10,731 bases of DNA from Candidatus Izemoplasmatales bacterium (GTDB lineage: Bacteria; Bacillota_I; Bacilli_A; Izemoplasmatales; Hujiaoplasmataceae): assembly GCA_028691335.1 (NCBI GenBank), contig JAQUZK010000029.1, positions 1 to 10,731 of the forward strand, given 5' to 3'. The translations under genes were made by a program, and so were the position numbers. Shown here one piece after another: positions 1-4,874 of this stretch. The notes beneath the pieces are model-generated. The model was not told the DNA's origin. It ran no database searches and saw only the letters and a program-made list of their open reading frames with translations. How positions within the stretch are numbered: the first letter of the stretch is position 1; each line of letters starts with the position of its first letter.

Positions 1-314
1 AAAAAAACAACTTTTATATCGTGTTTCTTAAACTCATCTTTAAATCTCTTTTCAAACTCTCCATGCAACTTCATTAAAAAATCTACTTCGGATTTAGGTC
101 TAGACCAATTTTCAGTAGAAAAAGCATAAACACTTAAAGCTCTTATACCCATTTCTGAGGCCGCAATAGCTATTGTTTTTATATTTTCAACACCTTTTTG
201 ATGTCCATAAGTCCTAGGCATTCCCCTTTTTTTAGCCCATCGACCATTTCCATCTAAAATTATAGCTATATGTTCAGGAATTCTAATATTTTCTTTTTGT
301 AACTCTTTCATCAT
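1..314 (-). CDS. uppS: Undecaprenyl diphosphate synthase (cis-prenyltransferase), N-terminal part; cut by the left window edge
   Basis: I translated 104 codons from the ATG at 314-312; the reading frame is still open at base 1, so the C-terminal half or more is missing. The protein shows the family hallmarks: ILDGNGRWAK near residues 19-28 (the Asp that handles the diphosphate and Mg2+), the GHQKG segment near 37-41, and YAFSTENWSRP near 63-73. The family condenses isopentenyl diphosphate onto farnesyl diphosphate to make the C55 lipid carrier for peptidoglycan, at the membrane-cytosol interface. Two in-frame ATGs are adjacent (314-312 and 311-309). The SD-like AGAAGGG at 325-331 lies about 10 bases before the first, which I chose; the second is nearly as good. 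The gene is separated from frr by a terminator and a likely promoter, so it can be expressed independently. The family assignment is very secure. Confidence 0.96.
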   Translation of the reverse strand, partial: MMKELQKENIRIPEHIAIILDGNGRWAKKRGMPRTYGHQKGVENIKTIAIAASEMGIRALSVYAFSTENWSRPKSEVDFLMKLHGEFEKRFKDEFKKHDIKVVF

Positions 315-340
315 ATCATCATAACCCTTCTCTTCTTAAG

Positions 341-369
341 ATTATACTATATTTTGTGTGATTATTCTA
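341..369 (-). promoter_or_regulatory. Probable promoter of uppS
   Basis: On the minus strand a perfect TATAAT occupies 346-341. The hexamer 17 bases upstream, TAGAAT (369-364), is a poor -35, so the call rests on the -10. Transcription from about 334 would give a leader of about 20 nt that starts almost at the uppS SD (331-325). The position just downstream of the frr terminator supports it. Confidence 0.5.
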
Positions 370-402
370 TGAATTTTACCTGTATAAATAAATTATCAAT
401 TT

Positions 403-442
403 AAAGAAAAGTTGTAAGTTTCTAATTAAAACTTACAACTTT
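403..442 (-). terminator. Rho-independent terminator after frr
   Basis: There is a perfect 14-bp inverted repeat (429-442 with 408-421) around a 7-base loop (422-428). On the minus strand the stem ends in TTT and continues T-C-TTT (407-403). The stem begins 10 bases after the frr stop codon. It is AU-rich, with only three G-C pairs, so its efficiency may be moderate, but length, perfect pairing, U tract and position all agree with termination of the pyrH-frr transcript. Confidence 0.85.
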
Positions 443-452
443 ATTAATAAGA

Positions 453-1010
453 TTAAATATGCATTATGTCTTTTTCTTTTTCTTTGTAATACTGATCAAT
501 CTTTTCAGTAAATTTGTCAGTTAACTTTTGAGTTTCATCTTGATAATATTCTAAATCATCTTCAGTTATGACAGAATCTTTTTCCATCTTTTTAAAATGA
601 GCTATTGCATCTCTTCTTATATTTCTAATAGCTACCTTACTATCTTCAGCCATCTTGTGAATGATTTTAACTGAATTTTTTCTGTTTTCTTCAGTCATCG
701 GAGGTAATACTATTCTCACTCCTACTCCATCATTGGATGGTGTTACGCCAAGATTAGCTCCAAAAATTGATCTTTCAATTTCACCAACCAATGATTTATC
801 ATATGGTTTGATGTAAATTTGATTTCCTTCAGGTACAGAGATAGTAGCTACTTGGTTAATCGGTGTTTCTACGCCATAATAGCTAACATGTACTCTTTCA
901 AGCATTTTCGGATTAGCTCTACCGCTTCTTACAGTTGAGAAGTCACGATGTAAAGCTTCGATGGTATGTTCCATTTTTTCTTCTGTTTCTAATAAAATAG
1001 TTTCAGGCAT
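453..1010 (-). CDS. frr: Ribosome recycling factor (RRF)
   Basis: The 185-residue protein has the standard family length. RRF acts with EF-G to split the post-termination ribosome so that subunits can be reused. Visible hallmarks are STVRSGRANP (residues 25-34) in the long three-helix domain, YYGVETPINQ (44-53), the GVTPSNDG and LPPMTEENRK segments (88-111), and NIRRDA (130-135). Arg129 and Arg132 match residues of the E. coli protein at the same numbers that are important for ribosome binding. The start is supported by AAAGGAG at 1020-1026, which lies inside the last codons of pyrH; only two bases separate the pyrH stop from the frr ATG. This suggests cotranscription and coupled translation with pyrH. 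Nothing is missing. Confidence 0.98.
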   Translation of the reverse strand: MPETILLETEEKMEHTIEALHRDFSTVRSGRANPKMLERVHVSYYGVETPINQVATISVPEGNQIYIKPYDKSLVGEIERSIFGANLGVTPSNDGVGVRIVLPPMTEENRKNSVKIIHKMAEDSKVAIRNIRRDAIAHFKKMEKDSVITEDDLEYYQDETQKLTDKFTEKIDQYYKEKEKDIMHI

Positions 1011-1012
1011 TT

Positions 1013-1741
1013 TTACTCACTCCTTTTTTTATTTCTAATCATTGTTCCAATATCTTCACCAAGAATAGCCTTTTTGATATTTCCAGGGATATTCATATCA
1101 AAAACATAGATATCGATATTATTATCATAACATAAAGCGGCAGCAGTCGAGTCCATAACATTTAAATTTTTACTTAAAACCTCTTGATGTGTTAAATTTT
1201 CATATTTAACAGGGTTGTCAAATTTCCTTGGGTCTTTATCGTAAACACCGTCTGTACCGTTTTTTGCCATATAAACAATTGTAGCTCCCAATTCAGCTGC
1301 TCTTAAGGCAGCGGTAGTATCTGTTGAGAAATAAGGGTTACCTGTCCCACCGCCGAAAATAACAATTCTTTCTTTTTCAAAGTGTGACAAAGCTTTTCGA
1401 CGAATATAAGGTTCAGCTACTTCAGGTATATTAATGGAAGACATAACTCTAGTATCAACTCCCATAGCTTCAAGTGAATTTTGTAAAGCTAATGCATTAA
1501 CAATAGTTCCAATCATTCCCATGTAGTCGGCACTAGAACGTTCAATACCCATATCTTCAGCTAATTTGCCTCTAAATATGTTCCCGCCTCCTACTATTAC
1601 TCCGATTTCACAATCACACGCGTCGTAAGCTTCTTTTATTTCTTTAGCAATATGTTTAACAGTTGTTGGGTCAACCCCAACACCATTTTCTCCTGCTAAA
1701 GCTTCTCCGCTTAGTTTAATCATAATTCTTCTTTTCGGCAT
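1013..1741 (-). CDS. pyrH: Uridylate (UMP) kinase
   Basis: This is a 242-residue cytosolic kinase of the amino-acid-kinase fold that phosphorylates UMP to UDP, the step feeding UTP, CTP and nucleotide-sugar synthesis. It is unrelated to eukaryotic UMP/CMP kinases. Visible motifs are KLSGEAL (9-15, phosphate binding), GGGNIFRG (51-58), ADYMGM (71-76, UMP side), GGGTGNPYFSTDTTAALRA (130-148, the most diagnostic stretch), KNGTDGVYDKDP (160-171) and MDSTA (196-200). Length is typical. The start is supported by AGGAGGG at 1747-1753, 5 bases before the ATG. Upstream a terminator-like hairpin separates it from tsf with no room for a promoter, so expression probably depends on readthrough from tsf. 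Downstream frr follows after 2 bases. Bacterial PyrH is usually regulated by GTP and UTP; that is family knowledge, not visible here. Confidence 0.98.
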   Translation of the reverse strand: MPKRRIMIKLSGEALAGENGVGVDPTTVKHIAKEIKEAYDACDCEIGVIVGGGNIFRGKLAEDMGIERSSADYMGMIGTIVNALALQNSLEAMGVDTRVMSSINIPEVAEPYIRRKALSHFEKERIVIFGGGTGNPYFSTDTTAALRAAELGATIVYMAKNGTDGVYDKDPRKFDNPVKYENLTHQEVLSKNLNVMDSTAAALCYDNNIDIYVFDMNIPGNIKKAILGEDIGTMIRNKKRSE

Positions 1742-1761
1742 ATTTTCCCTCCTATATGTTT

Positions 1762-1786
1762 AAAAAAAGGACAAAAAATGTCCTTT
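1762..1786 (-). terminator. Terminator-like hairpin (possible attenuator) between tsf and pyrH
   Basis: An 8-bp perfect inverted repeat, AAAGGACA/TGTCCTTT (1779-1786 with 1766-1773), surrounds a 5-base loop of T on the minus strand. The stem is followed directly by four more T (1765-1762), giving a run of seven. It begins 3 bases after the tsf stop and ends 20 bases before the pyrH ATG. The form is that of a Rho-independent terminator with a short stem, so partial termination is likely. An RNA-processing or mRNA-stabilising hairpin is the alternative. Confidence 0.75.
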
Positions 1787-1789
1787 AAA

Positions 1790-2680
1790 TTAACCGACTT
1801 GTCTCATTACTTCGTCAGCAAAATTTTCTTCTTTTTTCTCTACGCCTTCACCTACAGCTAAACGCTTAAATAAAGCGACAGAAACGCCCTTTGATTTAAC
1901 ATATTGTTCAACTGTTTCATCTGGGTTCTTGATGAAAGGTTGGTTTAACAAACAAATGTCTTTAAGATTCTTATTTAATCTACCTTCAACCATTTTTTCA
2001 ATAATGTTTTCTGGTTTTGGTTTATCTGATTCTTGATTTTCATTTAAGGCTTCTTTTGTAAGAACTTCCTTTTCATGAGCAATAAATTCTTCAGAAATAT
2101 CATTACGACTAACATATCTAGGGCTAGATGCAGCTACATGCATAGCTATATCTTTAGCTACTTCTTGATTTACCCCATTAAGAACCGCTAAAGAAGCAAT
2201 TTTTCCACCCATATGAACATAAGCTCCAAATGTTTGGTCATCATTCTTTAATACTAATTCATATCTTCTAAAAGTAAGATTTTCACCAATTGTTGAAACT
2301 TCTTCTAAAAGCATGTCTTTTAAAACTTTCCCGTTAACTTTAGTTTCTAATGCTTGATCGTTATCAACTGGTTGAGCCTCTAATAAAGCTTCTCCAATTC
2401 TAGAAACTAAATCTTGGAATTTATCATTTTTTGCAACAAAGTCAGTTTCACAGTTTAATTCAAAAATTACAGCTGCATTTTCATTTACTTTAACTTCGCA
2501 AGCACCTTCCGCAGCAATTCTAGAAGCTTTTTTAGCAGCTTTTGCTATACCTTTTTCTCTTAACCAATCAACTGCTTGTTCTATATCCCCATTAGTTTCA
2601 ACTAAGGCTTTTTTACAATCCATAAGTCCAGCGCCAGTTTTTTCTCTTAATTCTTTTACTAATTTAGCACTAATATCCAT
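1790..2680 (-). CDS. tsf: Translation elongation factor Ts
   Basis: This 296-residue protein is the guanine-nucleotide exchange factor that removes GDP from EF-Tu during elongation. The N-terminal UBA-like domain carries the first family signature LREKTGAGLMDCKKAL (11-26). The core starts with ELNCETDFVAKNDKF (74-88), where the TDFV residues contact the EF-Tu G domain. HVAASSPRYV (181-190) is also well conserved. Length is near that of bacillar EF-Ts. The start is supported by AGGAGG at 2688-2693. In this window tsf is not simply the second gene of an rpsB operon: it lies after an rpsB terminator and behind its own extended -10 promoter, and a hairpin lies between it and pyrH. Its level can therefore be set independently of S2 and of PyrH. 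Confidence 0.98.
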   Translation of the reverse strand: MDISAKLVKELREKTGAGLMDCKKALVETNGDIEQAVDWLREKGIAKAAKKASRIAAEGACEVKVNENAAVIFELNCETDFVAKNDKFQDLVSRIGEALLEAQPVDNDQALETKVNGKVLKDMLLEEVSTIGENLTFRRYELVLKNDDQTFGAYVHMGGKIASLAVLNGVNQEVAKDIAMHVAASSPRYVSRNDISEEFIAHEKEVLTKEALNENQESDKPKPENIIEKMVEGRLNKNLKDICLLNQPFIKNPDETVEQYVKSKGVSVALFKRLAVGEGVEKKEENFADEVMRQVG

Positions 2681-2706
2681 TATTATTCCTCCTGATTATC
2701 ATATTT

Positions 2707-2735
2707 AATATATCATATTTTATCTGTCATTACAA
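2707..2735 (-). promoter_or_regulatory. Promoter of tsf (sigma-A type, extended -10)
   Basis: On the minus strand, TTGTAA (2735-2730) is followed after exactly 17 bases by TATATT (2712-2707). A TG one base upstream of the -10 forms an extended -10 element. Transcription should start near 2700, about 20 nt before the tsf ATG and just upstream of its SD. It sits between the rpsB terminator and tsf, where a promoter would be needed. Confidence 0.75.
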
Positions 2736-2749
2736 CAGGTTAAGTCTTT

Positions 2750-2777
2750 AAAAAGGGAGCATTTTTTAGTTGCTCCC
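2750..2777 (-). terminator. Rho-independent terminator after rpsB
   Basis: A 7-bp GC-rich stem, GGGAGCA/TGCTCCC (2771-2777 with 2755-2761), closes a 9-base loop and is followed on the minus strand by TTTTT (2754-2750). The stem starts 7 bases after the rpsB stop. It is a textbook terminator and separates rpsB from tsf. Confidence 0.92.
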
Positions 2778-2784
2778 ATAATTA

Positions 2785-3807
2785 TTAAAGTTCTGATTTA
2801 ATAAAGTCGATTAATTCAGCTTTTCTAAACTTTGAATAGCCAGATAAATTATTTTCTCTAGCTATTTCAGTTAGTTCAGCAACTGTTTTGCTTTCTAAAT
2901 CTTCTTGAGTGTATTTAACTGAATTTTCTTCTTTTTTAACTTCTGCTTTTACAGCTGGTTTTACTTCTTCTTGTTTAGGTTGAGAAGTAACTTTTACAAC
3001 AACTGGTTTAGCTGGTTTCTTAACTTCAACTTGTTCTTCTTCATCTTCTAATTCTACATCATCTGCTTCATCAGAATCTGAATCATCTTGATTTTGATCT
3101 TCATCATCATCGCTGATATCACTTTGTCCACCAGTAGCTTCGATTACTGCATCTGCTAATTTATTAACGATTAATCTAACTGATCTCAATGCGTCATCAT
3201 TAGCTGGAATAATATAATCTACGTCATCCGGATCACAGTTTGTATCAACAATACCGAATACAGGGATTCCTAATTTTCTTGCTTCAAGAATAGCATTTCT
3301 TTCTTTTCTTGGATCAATTATAAATAATGCTTCAGGTTGTTGACGCATATCTTTAATTCCACCTAAGAATTTTTCTAAACGTGCCATTTCTTTTTTCAAG
3401 TTAATAACTTCTTTTTTAGGTAATACATCAAAAGTTCCGTCTTCTTGCATTTTGTAAAGATCATGAAGTTTCTTAATTGACTTTTTGATAGTTTTGAAGT
3501 TAGTTAGTGTTCCACCTAACCATCTTTGGTTAACATAGTATTGGTTTGAACGTTCTGCAGCCTCTTTAATTGGATCTTGAGTTTGCTTCTTAGTCCCAAC
3601 GAACAATACCTTTCCACCCTCAGATGCGATGTCGAATAAAGCTTTATAAGCTGCATCGATAAGATCGCTAGATTTTTGTAAATCGATAATGTGAATACCA
3701 TTTCTAGAAGTATAGATGTATTTTGCCATCTTAGGATTCCATCTTCTAGTTTGGTGTCCGAAATGTACCCCCGCTTCAAGCAGAGCTTTCATTGAAATAA
3801 CTCCCAT
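2785..3807 (-). CDS. rpsB: Ribosomal protein uS2 with a C-terminal acidic linker and Rho_N/SAP-like module
   Basis: S2 is a small-subunit protein needed late in 30S assembly, positioned near S1 on the solvent side. Residues 1 to about 226 are a normal S2: VISMKALLEAGVHFGHQTRRWNP at the start, NQRWLGGTLTNF (93-104), FIIDPRKE (162-169) and IPANDDALRSVRLI (200-213). Most S2 proteins end near there; this one has 340 residues. The extension holds a very acidic stretch (about 229-259, mostly D and E), a K/P/V-rich stretch (263-297), and a small folded-looking end (about 299-340), with KTVAELTEIA then GYSKFRKAELIDFI. That end resembles the N-terminal domain of transcription factor Rho and SAP/HeH nucleic-acid-binding modules. 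There is no frameshift or second start, so the fusion is continuous. The start is supported by AAGGAGG at 3817-3823 and by similarity to other S2 N-termini. The gene has its own promoter, leader and terminator. Family certain; extension function unknown. Confidence 0.97.
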   Translation of the reverse strand: MGVISMKALLEAGVHFGHQTRRWNPKMAKYIYTSRNGIHIIDLQKSSDLIDAAYKALFDIASEGGKVLFVGTKKQTQDPIKEAAERSNQYYVNQRWLGGTLTNFKTIKKSIKKLHDLYKMQEDGTFDVLPKKEVINLKKEMARLEKFLGGIKDMRQQPEALFIIDPRKERNAILEARKLGIPVFGIVDTNCDPDDVDYIIPANDDALRSVRLIVNKLADAVIEATGGQSDISDDDEDQNQDDSDSDEADDVELEDEEEQVEVKKPAKPVVVKVTSQPKQEEVKPAVKAEVKKEENSVKYTQEDLESKTVAELTEIARENNLSGYSKFRKAELIDFIKSEL

Positions 3808-3920
3808 TTTTGTTTCCTCCTTTTTGATTTTTTGGCCTCCACTTAATCATCGTCTCTACCCACCACTAAATCCTAGTAGCTCTCGAGTAGTAAACTCATA
3901 AGTGTGTGTATTTTTACGGC
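3808..3920 (-). promoter_or_regulatory. Structured 5' leader of rpsB; candidate S2-binding autoregulatory RNA
   Basis: The predicted transcript has about 110 untranslated bases before rpsB. On the minus strand these can fold into nested helices: P1 CACUUA/UAAGUG (3904-3899 with 3845-3840), P2 CUACUC/GGGUAG with one G-U pair (3890-3885 with 3861-3856), and P3 GCUACUA/UAGUGGU with two G-U pairs (3880-3874 with 3868-3862) closing a GGAUU loop. P2 and P3 stack on the 3' side with a 4-base GAGA bulge on the 5' side. A second GGAGG (3840-3836) lies beside P1, upstream of the real SD. S2 controls its own mRNA through the leader in E. coli; whether this different RNA does the same is inference. I do not recognise it as a named family. 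Confidence 0.55.
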
Positions 3921-3926
3921 TCTTGT

Positions 3927-3955
3927 ATTTTATCAAACTTTAAGTATAAAATCAA
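3927..3955 (-). promoter_or_regulatory. Promoter of rpsB (sigma-A type, extended -10)
   Basis: On the minus strand TTGATT (3955-3950) and TAAAAT (3932-3927) are separated by exactly 17 bases, with TG one base before the -10. The expected start point is about 3920-3921. It lies after the dut terminator and before the rpsB leader, so it defines rpsB as a new transcription unit. Confidence 0.8.
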
Positions 3956-4000
3956 GTATTATTTACTTTCAGTGATACTAATGAACACATCTTTACTGAG

Positions 4001-4035
4001 AAAAAAAAGGATTAGTTTCCTGTAGAACCTAATCC
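4001..4035 (-). terminator. Rho-independent terminator of the atp-dut operon, overlapping the end of dut
   Basis: GGATTAG (4035-4029) pairs with CTAATCC (4015-4009). After one G-A mismatch, TTC/GAA (4027-4025 with 4019-4017) extends the stem, with a 5-base loop. Eight T follow directly on the minus strand (4008-4001). The 5' arm and loop are dut codons, and the TAA stop (4014-4012) is inside the 3' arm. Confidence 0.9.
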
Positions 4036-4458
4036 GCCTAATCTTCTTACTTTTGTTTCATCACCATCTACTAAAAGATACTTCATAAATAAGCCTTGTG
4101 CAATTCTTTCACCTTGTTTTAATTCTACTTTTTCTTTTCCAAAGTTATACAATATCAGCATTATTTCCCCTTCATTATCAGGATTATTATAATAATCTGA
4201 ATCGATAATACCTACAGAGTTTAATTTAACAAGGTTTTTTTTGAAAGAAAGTGAACTTCTTGGATAAACTTGAAGAACTTCATCATCAGGCATATAAGCT
4301 TTAATGCCAGTGGGAACAAACTTAAAAGTATCCGGTTCGATAACTATATCCTCAGCGCAAGACAAATCATATCCTGCACTTCCTTTAGTTTTTCTAACTG
4401 GTAAGCTTATATCTTTCAATTTATATTTAGTTACTATTTCAAATCCTCTAAGTTTCAT
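4012..4458 (-). CDS. dut: dUTP diphosphatase (trimeric dUTPase family)
   Basis: This cytosolic enzyme hydrolyses dUTP to dUMP and diphosphate, keeping uracil out of DNA and supplying dUMP for thymidylate synthesis. The 148-residue protein has all five trimeric dUTPase motifs in order: KGSAGYDL (25-32), PRSSLS (66-71), VGIIDSDYYN (82-91, with the catalytic-type Asp86), ERIAQGLF (117-124) and RLGGLGSTG (139-147). In motif 5 the Phe commonly found in GGFGSTG is Leu here (residue 143). The start is supported by TAGGAG, which overlaps the atpC stop codon, 8 bases before the ATG. Only 11 bases separate atpC and dut and there is no promoter between them, so dut appears to be the ninth gene of the atp operon, an unusual place. 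Its last codons form the operon terminator. Confidence 0.96.
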   Translation of the reverse strand: MKLRGFEIVTKYKLKDISLPVRKTKGSAGYDLSCAEDIVIEPDTFKFVPTGIKAYMPDDEVLQVYPRSSLSFKKNLVKLNSVGIIDSDYYNNPDNEGEIMLILYNFGKEKVELKQGERIAQGLFMKYLLVDGDETKVRRLGGLGSTGN

Positions 4459-4469
4459 TTAAATAACTC

Positions 4470-4862
4470 CTATAGGTGTCCTGCACCAGTTTGCTTAATT
4501 TGCTTCAAAAGTTCCTTTTCAGCCTTAGCTAATTCAATGTTCCTTTTACGGTTATCTTCTACTCTATTCTTACGAATATCCATTAAATTTTTAAAGGCTT
4601 CATCTTTGGATTCACCAATAAAGGCATCTTGAGCAATTACAGTAATTAGATTATGGTGATTTTCAACAACGCCATTAATTATAACAACATAATAGTTTAA
4701 TTGACCTTGTGTTAATTTTATATATCCGGTGTCTATAGTTGAAATTATTGGCAAGTGATCATTAAGCATCTCATAGTCTCCGTTATTAGAAGACGAAACT
4801 ATAACCGAATCTACTGTTTCGTTATACAACTCGCCATCAGGAGTAACTATAGATATTTTCAT
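4470..4862 (-). CDS. atpC: ATP synthase F1 subunit epsilon
   Basis: The 130-residue epsilon subunit joins the central stalk, links gamma to the c-ring and can inhibit ATP hydrolysis. Residues 1 to about 84 form the N-terminal beta-sandwich, with IVTPDGELY at the start, NDHLPIIS (34-41) where the family usually has NH.P, and INGVVENHHNLITVIAQDA (62-80). Residues about 86-124 are a charged helical hairpin, the movable inhibitory part. The ATP-sensing I/L-D-x-x-R-A motif of some bacillar epsilon subunits is not intact; the region reads LMDIRK (93-98). The start is supported by AGAGGTG, partly overlapping the atpD TAG stop, 7 bases before the ATG. It lies last among the atp genes, as usual, but is followed closely by dut. 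Confidence 0.95.
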   Translation of the reverse strand: MKISIVTPDGELYNETVDSVIVSSSNNGDYEMLNDHLPIISTIDTGYIKLTQGQLNYYVVIINGVVENHHNLITVIAQDAFIGESKDEAFKNLMDIRKNRVEDNRKRNIELAKAEKELLKQIKQTGAGHL

Positions 4863-4874
4863 AATAAAACACCT

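Noticed and set aside
311..322. Three-codon frame ATG ATG ATA TGA overlapping the uppS start
   Set aside because: The SD is only about 2 bases from its first ATG, too close for good initiation. The repeated ATGATGATATGATG is more simply a cluster of chance ATGs before uppS.
3871..3897. Eight-codon upstream frame (MSLLLESY) in the rpsB leader
   Set aside because: There is no SD upstream of its ATG (the preceding bases are CA repeats), and the sequence is better explained as helices P2 and P3.
3516..3901. Short open frames on both strands (3516-3779 minus, 3716-3901 plus) overlapping the start of rpsB
   Set aside because: Both overlap the conserved S2 N-terminus and/or the rpsB leader in other frames, and neither looks like a protein family.
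3970..4000. Weak inverted repeat TCAGT/ACTGA between the dut terminator and the rpsB promoter, considered as an operator
   Set aside because: It is only 5 bp with a loop of about 20 bases in AT-rich DNA; nothing distinguishes it from chance.
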